From Vibrio sonorensis (lineage in GTDB: Bacteria > Pseudomonadota > Gammaproteobacteria > Enterobacterales > Vibrionaceae): a stretch of 64,000 nt of DNA. The notes beneath the pieces are model-generated. The model worked only from the letters and a program-made list of their open reading frames with translations, was not told the origin of the DNA and made no database searches. The DNA is taken from NCBI RefSeq assembly GCF_001854765.1, contig NZ_LJJE01000036.1, forward strand, positions 62,001 through 126,000, in the 5' to 3' direction. Position numbers and translations under genes: made by a program. This document shows, in pieces, positions 7,872 through 18,549 of this stretch; within the stretch, counting starts at the first letter, position 1, and the number at the start of each line of letters is the position of its first letter.

Positions 7872-8756
7872 ATGATCGATATTGTAGAGCGTCTAACATC
7901 TTATGATTCGATAAAAGGTCGATTTGATTCTGTTGACCTCGACGGCGTTGGTCAGGCCTACATTATGAACTGCACATCAGAAGAGACCATTCACTTTTGC
8001 GATGTTGCCCCTGAGGGGCTTTACATTACGCTAATGGGAAAAAATAGCGCCTATAGCGCTTCATACCCCGAATTGCCTGCAAGTCGTTACGCCTTTCGTT
8101 GTATTGCATCCTTAGTACCAAAGCAGATAGACAAGGAAGAGACCGTCTTGCCCAAAGGCGGTCATGTGCAAGTGATTCGGATGCATTTTCCGATTCAACA
8201 CAATATCGCTATCGCAATGTCCCCTTATGATGACGACGAATTTTTCAAACCTTTTGAGATGTATGCCTCCGGTTGGCAAATGCCTTTGTCTGGCGAACTA
8301 CTGAAAGTCGCTCAGTCGGTTTGGGAGTGTGATTTTGAAGGGCAAGCTCGTCAGTTGTGGATGCAGGGCAAAGTACGAGAGTTACTTGCGCTTTTGATGG
8401 TGAGAAAACCCACTCAAACCCTTGCGGATAGAGCCTGTGCATTGATAGAGCAAAAGCCCAATGAAAACTGGAGTATCAGTTCACTTTCGCGAGCGTTAGC
8501 GACCAACGATTGTTACCTTAAACAAGCTTTTCGTCAGCAGTTCAATATGGGAGTAGCAAGTTGGATACAAGCCTATCGGGTGCAACTTGCCAAAGAGAAA
8601 TTGTCTCAGCCGAACAAACCTATAACGCAAATTGCATTGGATTTGGGCTATCAAAACAGTAGCTACTTTGCCAAAGTGTTTAAGCAACATGTAGGAGAAA
8701 CCCCCAAGTCCTACAGAAACCGTCAATTTTCCCGATCTGAGCATTTAAATTCCTAA
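7872..8756 (+). CDS. AraC-family regulator, likely iron/siderophore responsive
   Basis: This 294-residue protein has an unrecognised N-terminal sensory domain (about 1-185) and a C-terminal double helix-turn-helix of the AraC type (about 190-290), ending with the family signature ITQIALDLGYQNSSYFAKVFKQ. It precedes two ABC half-transporters on the same strand and has a Fur-like box in its promoter. The arrangement resembles YbtA/PchR-type regulators next to YbtP/YbtQ transporters, which activate uptake genes when they bind the ferric siderophore (known for the family). Its role here is inferred. Confidence 0.85.
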   Translation: MIDIVERLTSYDSIKGRFDSVDLDGVGQAYIMNCTSEETIHFCDVAPEGLYITLMGKNSAYSASYPELPASRYAFRCIASLVPKQIDKEETVLPKGGHVQVIRMHFPIQHNIAIAMSPYDDDEFFKPFEMYASGWQMPLSGELLKVAQSVWECDFEGQARQLWMQGKVRELLALLMVRKPTQTLADRACALIEQKPNENWSISSLSRALATNDCYLKQAFRQQFNMGVASWIQAYRVQLAKEKLSQPNKPITQIALDLGYQNSSYFAKVFKQHVGETPKSYRNRQFSRSEHLNS

Positions 8757-8792
8757 TAGTGACGGTTATCAAAGCAGGGTCAAAATATAAAT

Positions 8793-8815
8793 AGCCACCT
8801 AATATTCAGGTGGCT
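8793..8815 (+). terminator. Hairpin after the AraC gene
   Basis: AGCCACCT and AGGTGGCT form an 8-bp stem with a 7-base loop, followed by TATTTGTTT. It may terminate or attenuate transcription between the regulator and the ABC genes. Confidence 0.55.
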
Positions 8816-8869
8816 TATTTGTTTGCATTAACGCTTCAAGCTCACTTGGGTACAGCAAAGGAGTTATCT

Positions 8870-10520
8870 ATGTACCTAAATGAATCCATGGGACGCGGTG
8901 AAGCATTAAAATCTATGCTGTCGACTGAACGCCCACGCATGTTTCTTTCCATTTTTTCCGCTCTACTATGTACTGTAGTGGAGATTGTCCCTTGGGTGAG
9001 TTTGTATCTCGGGGCAAATGCGCTTTATGCTGGTGAACCTATTTATCAATATCTGTTAGCCATGACGTTTGCATGGTACTTAGATATCTGTTGTACATGT
9101 TTGCAGTGTGGCAGGCGCACTTAGTCGCCTACCATGTCATCCAAAAAGTTCGGCAGTTTATTGTTAATGCACTAGCCCGTATGCCTAGTGAAAAACTGCA
9201 TCGCTTCCATCGCGCCGATTTAGAAAAACGGGTTTCTGATGATTGTCAAAAGTTGGAACCGCTGATCGCTCACCACGGCACAGATATCATCAATGGCCTG
9301 ATACTCCCATTCTTAATGATCGGCCTGCTGTTTTTCATTGATTGGCGCTTGGCTGTAGTGGCTTTGATCCCTTTGCCTTTGGCAGGAACCATTCAGTTCT
9401 TGATGATGCGTGGCTTTGGAGAACGTCATACCAAGTATGAAAAGATCGTCTCGAAAATGCATCAAGCTCAGCTTGAGTTTCTACGCAGTATCGGTGTGAT
9501 GAAACTGTACGCTGTAGACGCAGACTCTTACCAGCAGTTGCGATCCACCATGCGAAGCCATCACAAAATAGTTGGTACTTACACCGATCAAATGATTGGG
9601 GCGTGGGTGAGCTTTGTTACTTTGGCTCAAACGTCGGTTATCTTGGTTATTCCCGTTGCGGTTACCTTTGCTGCTTTAGGGATATCACCATTGTTGATCT
9701 GTCCATTGCTATTTGCGTTTGTGCTGGAATTTTAAAACCTTGGCTGGATCTTACTCAGTTGATGAGTCAAGTGCAGCAATCTATGATGGCCATTGATCGT
9801 CTTATTCCCCTGTTTAGTAGTGATACTGAAGAAAGCCAACCCGTTGAAACTCAACTCGCGGTACTCAAGTGTCAAAACCTCACCTTAATTAGAGGGGATC
9901 AAACGATTTTCAGTGGACTAAACGCAGAGTTTCTACCGGGTGAAAGGGTTGTGATTCAAGGCGCGTCTGGCAGCGGAAAAAGTTCGTTACTGATGGTGCT
10001 TTCTGGTGCTTTACGTCCGGCGCAAGGAGGATGGTTTATCAATGATCATCCCGTTGACGCTATGGACGATAAAAACCGAAGTCAATACATTGCGGTGGTG
10101 GATCAGCAGAGCAAGTTTTTTGCCGGAACCCTGCGCAGTAACCTACTTTTAGCCAAGCCCTTATGTGAAGAGAGCCTTCTTTGGCAACTGCTTGACGGCG
10201 TTGGTCTTGGGGAACTGGTTAGAACCCTTCCCAACCAACTCGATACCGATATCGGTGAAACTCGTCGATTGTTCAGCGGTGGCGAAATGCAGAGGCTTTC
10301 AATTGTGCGTGCTGCCTTGGCAAAGACACCGGTTTTAATTTTGGATGAAGTGACGGCTCACTTAGATCCAGTTTCAGAGCAGAAGGTATTGAGTGCATTG
10401 CGAACTTACGCTCCGGAGCAAATTCAGCTCATTATCAGCCATCGGGTACAAGCGGTAAAACAAGCCGATCGCCACCTTGTACTAAAAGCCGGAGAGTTGC
10501 AGGAGATCAGTCATGGATAA
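8870..10520 (+). pseudogene. ABC half-transporter 1 (YbtP/YbtQ-like), broken by two frameshifts
   Basis: The reading frame is continuous only if one G is restored near 9076 (GCATGG to GCATGGG) and one near 9727 (CTGG to CTGGG). With both, it encodes about 550 residues: an ABC transmembrane domain (about 1-320) and an ATPase domain with Walker A GASGSGKSS, signature FSGGEMQ and Walker B LILDEVTAHLD. The start at 8870 has an AAGGAG ribosome site. Its 3' end overlaps the next half-transporter by 8 bases, so the two probably form a heterodimer. Relatives import or export siderophores. Two G-run deletions suggest sequencing error rather than decay. Confidence 0.8.
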
Positions 10521-12198
10521 GTTGAACTTTTTACTCAAACACAGTGGTGCAAAGCAACAACAGTTTTGGATTGGTATGGCGGGCAAAGTCATTGTCGAGT
10601 TATTGCCACTGGTGTGCTGGGCTATGCTGTTTTTCTTTATGTTGGAAGGGGTTTTCCTTGGTTTTATAACCATGCTGCTGCTTTCGTTAGTCGTTATCGG
10701 TCTGCAGTGGTGGTTTGGCCAAAGTGCTAAACAGAGCTTTTTGGGTGCCTACGACATTACATATCATTTGCGAAATCGACTATTACTCGACGTACGTGGA
10801 CAGCCACTTGCAACGTTAATGGGTAAAAGCCTCGGCGAGAAAATGAAGTTAGTGACTAGCGATCTAAAGAGCTTTGAAGAGATCTTTAGTCATCTGGTGG
10901 CGGATTTTATCGCCGCTTGGATTATTCCCGTTGCTATGTTGGTATTTTTAACGGTGTTAAACCCCGTTCTCGGAGTGGTACTTGGTGCGGTATTAGTGCT
11001 TTCATGGGTATTGCTTTTGTCTGCAGAGAAAGGGTTTTCGAAAGCCGCTACTCATCATCACAGCGTGAATCTGAGTAATACCGACAAACTACTGGAATAC
11101 TTAGACTGTTTGCCAATGCTAAAAACCTTTGGTCGCAGCGACCATCTTGCTAAACCGCTAAACGACAAAATAGAAGCTTTGCGAAACAGTGGATTAGGTC
11201 TGGAATGGGCGGGAGGCACTGGTGTTATGGGAGCCACCTTTTTACTAGAGCTCAGCGTTCCTTTGGTCGCCTTTGTCGGGGCGTTAGATGTGGCTTACGG
11301 AGAGACTGCTATCGGCGAGTGGTTGGTGGCGGTGATTGCTGCCGTTCTTACCGTGCGTCCATTTGCACGCTTAGCGGTTCATTCTGCCTTGTTGCGATTT
11401 ATGATGAAGTCTGCAGGGCGTTTGCATCGCCTAGCCACATCGCCTCAGCAAGTGAAACAAGGTGTGGCTCCTAAAAGCTTTGATATCGAAATTGATAACG
11501 TAAGCCTAAGCCTTGGTGGCGAGAAGGTAGTCAATCAAATTGACCTAAAAATTAAGCAAGGTGAACACGTTGCTATTACTGGCAGCAGTGGGGCGGGTAA
11601 ATCAACGCTGTTACATCTTATTGCCGCGTTTCACATTCCAAGCGAAGGTCGTGTAAGGCTTGGTGGCAAGGAGCTCGACCAAGTTGGTACCGAAGAGTGG
11701 TATCGCCATATTTCGTATGTGACCCAAGACGTACAGCTGTTTGCTGGTAGCTTGAAAGACAACCTTTTGATCGCCAATAAACAGGCTAGTGAAGAAGAGC
11801 TGAACCAAGTCGTGTACCAAGCGGGGCTGGAAGATCTTGTCGCTCGACTCCCCGACGGTCTGCGCAGTGAAATTGGTGAAAACGGAAGTCAGTTATCCGG
11901 TGGAGAGAGGCAACGTTTAAGCCTTGCTCGAGCATTTCTTCACGATACCCCCGTTATTCTATTAGATGAAATTACATCGGCCTTGGATGCTGAAACACAA
12001 AACCACGTGCTGGATGCGCTAAGAGAGAGATGTATAGGTAAAACTGTGGTCACAGTAGCCCACCGCCTAGAAACCATCAAAGATATGGATCGCATCTACC
12101 ACATGGACAAAGGGACCATAGTGGAATATGGGCACCACGATGAACTGTTAGAATCGAACGGTGGATACCAGAGGTTATGGCAAGCCCAAGTGGCATAA
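10513..12198 (+). CDS. ABC half-transporter 2, siderophore-type (YbtQ-like)
   Basis: The 561-residue protein joins a six-helix membrane domain (about 15-310) to an ATP-binding domain: Walker A TGSSGAGKST (about 355), signature LSGGERQRLSLARA (about 460) and Walker B VILLDEITSALD (about 480). It overlaps the preceding ABC gene by 8 bases, showing translational coupling and a heterodimer. In the Fur-linked AraC context the likely job is transport of a ferric siderophore or related metallophore across the inner membrane. No TonB receptor or synthetase gene is in the window, so the compound is unknown. Confidence 0.88.
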   Translation: MDKLNFLLKHSGAKQQQFWIGMAGKVIVELLPLVCWAMLFFFMLEGVFLGFITMLLLSLVVIGLQWWFGQSAKQSFLGAYDITYHLRNRLLLDVRGQPLATLMGKSLGEKMKLVTSDLKSFEEIFSHLVADFIAAWIIPVAMLVFLTVLNPVLGVVLGAVLVLSWVLLLSAEKGFSKAATHHHSVNLSNTDKLLEYLDCLPMLKTFGRSDHLAKPLNDKIEALRNSGLGLEWAGGTGVMGATFLLELSVPLVAFVGALDVAYGETAIGEWLVAVIAAVLTVRPFARLAVHSALLRFMMKSAGRLHRLATSPQQVKQGVAPKSFDIEIDNVSLSLGGEKVVNQIDLKIKQGEHVAITGSSGAGKSTLLHLIAAFHIPSEGRVRLGGKELDQVGTEEWYRHISYVTQDVQLFAGSLKDNLLIANKQASEEELNQVVYQAGLEDLVARLPDGLRSEIGENGSQLSGGERQRLSLARAFLHDTPVILLDEITSALDAETQNHVLDALRERCIGKTVVTVAHRLETIKDMDRIYHMDKGTIVEYGHHDELLESNGGYQRLWQAQVA

Positions 12199-12200
12199 AA

Positions 12201-12223
12201 AAGGCCTCCCATTGGGAGGCCTT
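12201..12223. terminator. Bidirectional terminator
   Basis: AAGGCCTCCC and GGGAGGCCTT form a 10-bp stem around ATT, with A's before and T's after, so it can end both the plus-strand ABC operon and the minus-strand proXWV operon. Confidence 0.85.
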
Positions 12224-12238
12224 TTGCTTTTTGGGCTA

Positions 12239-13469
12239 TTAACCCGCTTTTTTATGTTCGATATCGATGTCTGTTTCAGCGGCCTCTGTCTCTTTCGCCT
12301 CAGCGAAAATTTCAGCAACGGCTTGGCGTTCTAGTTCGCCTTTTAAGTTACCGTCATCGTCAACCACGGGCAGTGAGTACTCATAAGACATGGTTTCAGT
12401 GAGTACTTCTTCGATTACCGCATCTGGCGATACTGCTGGCAACTCTTCGTAAATATCTTCATCGAAGGCACTTTCTTGAGTGTCAGCGGCATCGATAAGG
12501 CTCTCTTTAGTGACAAGACCCTGATAGCCCTCTTCGGTTACGTGGTAAGCGTAATCTTGCTTGAGCTGCTTCATTTGGCGCAGGGCTTCTTCGATGTTGT
12601 TGGCGGTGATCCGGTAGGCTGGTGGCTGCATGACCGTTTCTACCGTTAACGCTCTCGCGCGGTTTACATCTTTTACAAAGGCTTCCACGTATTCGTCGGC
12701 AGGGTGCAGCAAAATTTCATCAGGCGTACCTTGCTGAACGAGTTTACCGTCCTTTAAGATGGCGATGCGATCACCTAGCTTAGCGCTTCATCTAAGTCAT
12801 GGGTAATAAAGATGATGGTCTTGTGTAGCTTTTCTTGCAATTCAATCAGTTGATCTTGCATCTCACTGCGAATCAGCGGGTCTAGGGCAGAGAAAGCCTC
12901 ATCCATCAATAACACTTCTGCATCGGTGCAAAGCGCTCTTGCAAGGCCAACTCGCTGTTGTTGCCCCCCAGAAAGTTGAGCGGGGTACTGCTTTCCGTAA
13001 CCAGAAAGCCCTACGGTTTCAAGCCACTCTTCGGCTTTGGCTAAGCGAAGCTCTTTTTCGACGCCTTGAACCTCTAAACCATACGCTACGTTTTGGATAA
13101 CAGTGCGATGAGGCATTAGACCAAAGCGCTGGAAAACCATCGACATTTTGCGACGGCGGAAATCTTCCAATTGCTTGGTTGTCAGTTCGGTGACATCGAT
13201 ACCTTCGACTTGAATAACCCTTCAGTGGGTTCGATCAGACGGTTGAAGTGACGAATAAGGGTAGACTTGCCAGAACCAGACAGTCCCATAATGACAAATA
13301 TTTCGCCTTTGTTGATTTGAAGATTAATGTCTTTCAAACCAACGGTATGACCCGTTTCTTCCAGTAAGGTTTCTTTGCTTACACCCGCTTTTACTCTGTC
13401 CATTACGCTATCTGGCTTAGGACCAAATACCTTGTAGAGGCCGCGAATTTCAATTAACGCATCAGTCAT
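12239..13469 (-). pseudogene. proV: ProV-like betaine ABC transporter ATPase, broken by two frameshifts
   Basis: Three successive minus-strand frames make one ProV once a base is restored near 13219 (a G-run) and near 12780. The joined protein is about 410 residues: ATPase domain with Walker [11 protein letters not shown], signature [15 protein letters not shown], Walker [13 protein letters not shown], and the HDLDEAL switch, then a C-terminal CBS pair for osmotic sensing. It starts at 13469, overlapping the proW stop by 8 bases. ProV energises glycine betaine/proline betaine uptake. Both breaks are single missing bases, so an error in the sequence is likely. Confidence 0.85.
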
Positions 13470-14361
13470 GTTTCATGTCTCCAAGGTGAGCTTGTGTGCG
13501 TTTGGCATAAGCTTGCGAAGCGCGGTCGAACAAAATGGCCAGTGCGACAATCGCGAAGCCATTGAGCAATCCTAGAGTAAAGTATTGGTTGGTGATCGAT
13601 TTTAGTACCGGTTGACCTAGCCCTTTAACACCGATCATCGAAGCGATAACGACCATCGACAGTGCCATCATAATGGTTTGGTTGATACCTGCCATAATAG
13701 TCGGCATTGCCAATGGTAACTGCACGCCCCACAGCCGCTGACTGCGGTTTGCACCAAAGGCGGTTGCCGCTTCCAATACTTCTTTATCGACTAAACGAAT
13801 TCCGAGGTTTGTCAGGCGAATGACTGGTGGAATGGCGTAGATGACGACGGCAATCAGGCCGGGGATTTTACCAATACCGAGTAGCATGACTACTGGGATC
13901 AAGTAAACAAAGGCAGGCATGGTTTGCATCACATCTAACATTGGAGTAACGATGGATTGAACTCGATCCGATCTCGCCATAGCGATCCCGATTGGAATGC
14001 CGAGCAGGATCGACAGCATGGTGCAAACCGTGATGATACTAAGGGTGCGCATGGTGTCTTCCCACATACCGAAATAACCGATCAAGATAAGTGAAGCAAA
14101 GCACCCAACAGCGAGTTTCCATGAGCGGCTGGCGGCATAAACTAAGCCAGTGCACGCTGCCAATATAATCAGCCACGGAGTAGTAATTAACAGCTTTTCA
14201 AACCAGACCAGAAAAGAGAGAAGAGGATCAAATAAAGACTCGATCAAATCGCCGTACTCGCGAGAAAAATCGCGGTATGCGCCATCAAGGGTTTTCCTTA
14301 TCGCCCGAAGATCGGAGCGTTCCATTTCAGGGAAACTGCCCCACCAACTACTATCAGACAT
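13462..14361 (-). CDS. proW: ProW-like betaine ABC transporter permease
   Basis: I chose the ATG at 14361 because AGGA precedes it. The 299-residue membrane protein has about six to seven hydrophobic segments and the binding-protein-dependent permease (EAA-like) region [29 protein letters not shown], here around residue 200, which docks onto ProV. It lies between proX and proV in an X-W-V order, the reverse of the E. coli operon. It moves betaine-type osmolytes through the inner membrane. High similarity in plan to the second copy at 45547-46623. Confidence 0.92.
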   Translation of the reverse strand: MSDSSWWGSFPEMERSDLRAIRKTLDGAYRDFSREYGDLIESLFDPLLSFLVWFEKLLITTPWLIILAACTGLVYAASRSWKLAVGCFASLILIGYFGMWEDTMRTLSIITVCTMLSILLGIPIGIAMARSDRVQSIVTPMLDVMQTMPAFVYLIPVVMLLGIGKIPGLIAVVIYAIPPVIRLTNLGIRLVDKEVLEAATAFGANRSQRLWGVQLPLAMPTIMAGINQTIMMALSMVVIASMIGVKGLGQPVLKSITNQYFTLGLLNGFAIVALAILFDRASQAYAKRTQAHLGDMKHD

Positions 14362-14441
14362 ATAAACCATTCCTTGTAGATCCGGAGCCAAATCATTGAC
14401 TCCGGTAGAGTTGTGTTACTTAGAGTTTAGTTAACAAGCGA

Positions 14442-15431
14442 TTAAAGTGCTTGTTCAACTTTTGAAGCGACGTCGGCTGGTAGCCACTGCTTCCAGATTT
14501 GAGGATGTTGCTCTAGGAAGTGATACATAGCTTCTTCACCATCGGCTTGGTTGTCTTCCATCCAAGCGAGAAGCTGGTTGAGATCCGCATTTTTCAAGCC
14601 ACGCTTGGTAAAGTAGTCATACGCTTGAGGTGCTCTAGAAGCGAACTCTTCAGTTGTGATGGTGTGTACTGGCGAAGGCGGGTACATGGTCACTGCTGGC
14701 GCGTCACACTCTGCTTGAGTAATACAGTTAACAAATTCATCCTTGTTAACGCCACTGCCAAAGTCAACTTTCACCATGTTGTATTTGCCCAATACCGCAG
14801 TCGGTGCCCAGTAGTAGCCAAACCATGCTTGTTCGCGTTCGTAGGCTTTGGCGATTGAACCACTTAGGCCAGCGGCTGAGCCGGGATCAACAACAGTAAA
14901 ACCGGAGTCTTCAAGTTTTAGAGCGTTGAACAAGTGACCTGCACTGATCTGACAGTTCCAACCTGCTGGGCAGCTGTAGAAAGCGCTTTTATCTGGGTCT
15001 TCTGGGTGCGTAAACATGTCAGCATGCTTTTTGATGCCTTCGATGGTGGCCATTTCAGGGTGTTTATCTACTAGATAAGCAGGGACCCAAAAACCTTCTT
15101 CACCGCCGTCGACGAGAGCATTGCCCGCGTAGCGAAGGCGTTTTTCTTGTACGCCTTTGTCCAAAGCGTCTTTCAAACTGTTACTCCAAAGTTCTGGGGC
15201 AACGTCTGGTTGTCCTTTCTCAATCATTGAGGTGCCGGTAGGCATCGTGTCGCCGGGAATAAGTTCAGCTTCACAACCATATCCGTGTTCAAGGATAAAT
15301 TTGTCTATGTTGGCAATAAGGCTTGCTGAGTTCCAGTTCATATCAGCGATTGTGACCTTGCCACATTCGCTAGCGTGAGCTGATGTGGCACTGGCTGCCA
15401 ACAGAAGTGCAGCGGCTAATTTGTATTTCAT
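14442..15431 (-). CDS. proX: Glycine betaine/choline-type periplasmic binding protein
   Basis: The start at 15431 gives a clean signal peptide (MKYKLAAALLLAASATSAHA) and has an AAAGGAA ribosome site; the longer frame would bury it. The mature protein is of the OpuAC type, with a two-cysteine pair (CPAGWNC, CITQAEC) and several tryptophans (PELWSN, YYWAPT, WLP) that could form an aromatic box for a quaternary ammonium. It is the first gene of the operon. It differs clearly from the ProX at 46623, so the two systems may prefer different osmolytes (inference). Confidence 0.9.
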   Translation of the reverse strand: MKYKLAAALLLAASATSAHASECGKVTIADMNWNSASLIANIDKFILEHGYGCEAELIPGDTMPTGTSMIEKGQPDVAPELWSNSLKDALDKGVQEKRLRYAGNALVDGGEEGFWVPAYLVDKHPEMATIEGIKKHADMFTHPEDPDKSAFYSCPAGWNCQISAGHLFNALKLEDSGFTVVDPGSAAGLSGSIAKAYEREQAWFGYYWAPTAVLGKYNMVKVDFGSGVNKDEFVNCITQAECDAPAVTMYPPSPVHTITTEEFASRAPQAYDYFTKRGLKNADLNQLLAWMEDNQADGEEAMYHFLEQHPQIWKQWLPADVASKVEQAL

Positions 15432-15639
15432 TGAGAAATTCCTTTTCAAAATTTGCGCGATAAGTTTAACGAAATAATGGTTAGTGCTCAAATTAATAAT
15501 AGTGGAAAATTAGCAAGATACAGTTAAATTTATGCTCAAAAAGTGGTTTTTTAGCAGTATATCGCTAATTTTTTGTTCATATGAATTTATTTAGTGCAAG
15601 GTACAGATTGAATTTTATTGTTAGTGGACGAACTAATTA

Positions 15640-15800
15640 TTAAGCCTCACGATAAAGCTTGCCATCAGTTGTTTTGACTACGAAATAAATATTGAAAAAG
15701 GGTTTACCCTTCGCGCCTCTTTTAACTCTTCTTGAACCTATGAAAAGTGTATGTAGACCCGTAGATAAGAGTTGGTTTCTTCTCTACAGGGATTAAGCAT
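15640..15800 (-). pseudogene. Possible small gene or remnant with one frameshift
   Basis: On the minus strand an ATG at 15800 opens a 20-codon frame that, with one base added near its end, joins a frame ending at TAA (15640-15642). The joined product would be about 53 residues with a basic middle and the end FVVKTTDGKLYREA. No ribosome site or family is recognised. It fills part of the 470-base gap between proX and the next gene. It could be a real small protein, or chance. Confidence 0.25.
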
Positions 15801-15904
15801 AAACTTTTGATTTATATTGAAATTGTTTGCTTTTCTGTACTAGACTATTTTTGCTGTAACTGGTTTCATAATGTGCTTTTTTAGTAGTGCAAGGTTCGTT
15901 GAAA

Positions 15905-16576
15905 ATGAAAAAGTATATTATTTCTGTGCTTCTTTTGGCTACTCTCCTACTGGCGGCTTACCTGTCATTTGGCATTTATCGAAGCAACATACTCACTGCC
16001 AATATTGAAAGTGGTGATTATGTAGCGTGCTTTGCTGACGCTTCGGTGGAAACGAATCGCATTGATTTTTTAGAGCATCATGAGTCTTTTGATATCCGCT
16101 TTGCAGCCCATGGGAATAGAGAGTGTTATGCGCCATACTTCCCAGCAATCGAAGTGACGTCTTCTAAGGTGACGCACTGGTTACACCTTGTCGAAACGTC
16201 TGGAGATGTGCAACTGTCTGGCAAACACGCCTCTTTTGGTGATTCAGAAAAGAATTGGGTGTTTGTCGATGTTGGCAGCCAGCTAAAACGCGATCAGAGT
16301 GACCCATTTTACAGCGTTGGAACTCGCTTTCGCGACAACCCTTCTTGGACGGCGGCTCCGCATCTATCCCTCAATTGGCAAGGTAAAGTCTTTGGTCTAG
16401 CGAAAGTGGAAGATACGTTTTATCTAGTGGGCGGTGTATCGTGGGGGTTTGTTTTGCCTTCTTGGTCGCTAAAACCTTATGCCTTATACCCACGTGCACT
16501 TGATAAAAGTGAATGGACCAATATTGTGAAAGCGCTAAACAAAGAGTACCCCGAACTTCAATTTAGCGATGAATAG
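15905..16576 (+). CDS. Uncharacterised membrane-anchored or exported protein
   Basis: I prefer the ATG at 15905, with AAGG about 10 bases upstream, over a GTG at 15887. The 223-residue product has an N-terminal hydrophobic segment (about residues 4-22, ISVLLLATLLLAAYLSFGI) followed by a soluble, aromatic-rich domain with DVGS, LSLNWQGKVFGLAKVED and GGVSWGFVLPSWSL stretches. I recognise no family. It stands alone and is probably a periplasmic-facing protein. Confidence 0.6.
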   Translation: MKKYIISVLLLATLLLAAYLSFGIYRSNILTANIESGDYVACFADASVETNRIDFLEHHESFDIRFAAHGNRECYAPYFPAIEVTSSKVTHWLHLVETSGDVQLSGKHASFGDSEKNWVFVDVGSQLKRDQSDPFYSVGTRFRDNPSWTAAPHLSLNWQGKVFGLAKVEDTFYLVGGVSWGFVLPSWSLKPYALYPRALDKSEWTNIVKALNKEYPELQFSDE

Positions 16577-16744
16577 CCAATAAGGAGAGTCAACCCAGAA
16601 GGGTTTAGTTACGCAAAATCTCTTCAAGTCGCAGGGTTGAAAAAAATATACGAAGACGAACTATATCGGCATGTCGTCCGATAGTAATGGCTGTGTTCAA
16701 GCGCCAGCACCTTGTGAATAGTTGCCAATTTTCAGAGAGTTATC

Positions 16745-17353
16745 ATGGATAAATCAGAACAGTTTTGGGACAAAGTTTCTAAAAAGTCTGCTATAGGCAG
16801 TAATAAACTAGAACAGATTAACGACACAATTGTCGAGAAAGCGATTATGTACTTAAAACCGAGCGACGTTGTGTTGGATTATGGATGTGGCTCAGGTTCA
16901 ATCGCAAATGATATTGCATCGATTGTTGATAAAGTTGAAGGTATTGATATTTCGTCTGGAATGATTGAGGTGGCAAAGGCTAATACTGCTAAGAGCAATG
17001 TGAACTTTACACACGCAGACATCTTTACCATCGAGCGAGAGAATCAAACCTATGATGCAATCTTAGCCATCAATGTTCTTCCATATGTCGATACTCAAAT
17101 GGTATTTGAAAGAGTTCACCAACTATTAAAGCCGGGTGGGTTGTTTATATCGGCAACAGGCTGTCTGGGAGAAAGAGTCTCGATATTAAGTTTGTTGGTT
17201 CCACTGGTGTCAAAAGTCGGCTTGATGCCAAAATTCAAATCATTTTCAACGCAAGGGTTAAAACAAGAAATAGAAAAATGCCGATTTGAAGTAATCAAAA
17301 TCGAGAATTTAACCCGCTTGCCAGACTGTTTTATCGTCGCAAAAAAGGTGTAG
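16745..17353 (+). CDS. Class I SAM-dependent methyltransferase
   Basis: A 202-residue protein with methyltransferase motif I VLDYGCGSGSIA (about 39-50), motif post-I VEGIDISSGMI (about 63-73), the acidic HADI stretch and the motif LKPGGLFI (about 129). This is the full SAM-binding fold without an obvious extra domain, so the acceptor is unknown. A GAGAG ribosome site precedes the ATG. Neighbours give no clue to substrate; the 170-base gap before it contains only a start-less fragment of about 30 codons. Confidence 0.88.
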   Translation: MDKSEQFWDKVSKKSAIGSNKLEQINDTIVEKAIMYLKPSDVVLDYGCGSGSIANDIASIVDKVEGIDISSGMIEVAKANTAKSNVNFTHADIFTIERENQTYDAILAINVLPYVDTQMVFERVHQLLKPGGLFISATGCLGERVSILSLLVPLVSKVGLMPKFKSFSTQGLKQEIEKCRFEVIKIENLTRLPDCFIVAKKV

Positions 17354-17541
17354 ATGCATATTCTAGCAATCAAGGTTAGACGCTTACATTAGGCTGCTTC
17401 GGTTTGCAGTACGTTTGTTTGGATAGCTCAGGCTCTTCCATTGCCCAAAGGGAACCTGACAATTTTAGTGCGGGTCAAGACGGATTGGCTATTCATCAGT
17501 GTTAGCGGTCGAAACGTTATACGAATACATAGTTCCAGCGC

Positions 17542-18408
17542 CTATTTACTGGAAAATTTGTTCCGGTACTCTTTAGGAGTTAGCCCTTTGTAATTCTTAA
17601 ATAGGCGATTGAAGTTTGATGTATTGTTGTATCCCACTATTTGAGCGATGTGACTGACTTTAAAGTTAGAAGTCTCCAACAACTCGGCAGCATGGCTTAG
17701 CCTTATTTTTTTAAGCCTTTGACCGAACGTTTCACCAAAATGGCGAGTAAAAATACGATTAACCGTCCGTTCACTACAGAAAATATATTGCGACAAGTCT
17801 TGTAAGGAAATATCTTGGGCATAGTGCGTATTCAGGTATTGAGACAAGGCTTCAACCCGATCTTTATCCGATTCAAATTGAAGATGAGCAGACGAGCACA
17901 ACATAACGAAGTTTTTATCTTGAGTGACGGTCGAAAAAACACGAAAAAGCACTGAAAGCTGTTCTAGGCTTGAAGTCTTGTAGTCAATCAGTGAGATGAC
18001 GTTTTTCGCCGATAATGCCGTTGATTCAGAAAACTGAATGCACGATTCATCGCCTAGTATGTTGGTAAGTTTCCTCATTTCCTTGCAGTGCATCAACATA
18101 TTCGACACCCACTCTTTGTCCATCCAAAGGCTATGCCGCTCTGGGGTAAGTTTTTTGTCTCTGACCCTTAAGTCTTTTAAGTCATGGGATAACTCGGGTG
18201 GTATCAAAAAAAACGAACAAGGTGCGACTTCTACATCAACACCGCCCAATCTAATTATTCCCCGGTAGTTAAAAAGGAGCAGAAATTCAAACTCTCTATG
18301 GACATGAGGTTTCAATAGTTCCGACGGCGATTCGTCTAAATGATGTCTCCAAGAGTAACCTGGGCGTATTAAACTCTTCGAAGTTATTGCTCTCATACCT
18401 TCCAACAC
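17542..18408 (-). CDS. AraC-family transcriptional regulator
   Basis: The 288-residue protein has an N-terminal cupin-like sensor (about 20-130, HVHREFEFLLLFNYRG) and a C-terminal AraC DNA-binding domain (about 185-285) ending with VSHIAQIVGYNNTSNFNRLFKNY and the YR motif. The cupin sensor suggests a sugar or small polar effector. It is divergent from the HAD phosphatase at 18550, 141 bases away, so that gene is the likely target. The exact start among a GTG, TTG and ATG cluster at 18396-18408 is uncertain. Confidence 0.88.
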   Translation of the reverse strand: MLEGMRAITSKSLIRPGYSWRHHLDESPSELLKPHVHREFEFLLLFNYRGIIRLGGVDVEVAPCSFFLIPPELSHDLKDLRVRDKKLTPERHSLWMDKEWVSNMLMHCKEMRKLTNILGDESCIQFSESTALSAKNVISLIDYKTSSLEQLSVLFRVFSTVTQDKNFVMLCSSAHLQFESDKDRVEALSQYLNTHYAQDISLQDLSQYIFCSERTVNRIFTRHFGETFGQRLKKIRLSHAAELLETSNFKVSHIAQIVGYNNTSNFNRLFKNYKGLTPKEYRNKFSSK

Positions 18409-18549
18409 AACACAATGATTAAGTTGGCTAAATAGTATCAGCTTGTGTCCAGATAGTGCACCTTAACAAGTCAGTTGTATCGAATAATAAACACAAGAGC
18501 TTAGCTAACCTCGAAATCACTACTCACACCGACTTTAAGAGGTTACACG

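Noticed and set aside
16577..16744. About 30-codon fragment (YAKSLQVAGLKKIYEDELYR) before the methyltransferase
   Set aside because: No start codon in frame and no family; possibly a remnant, too weak to list.
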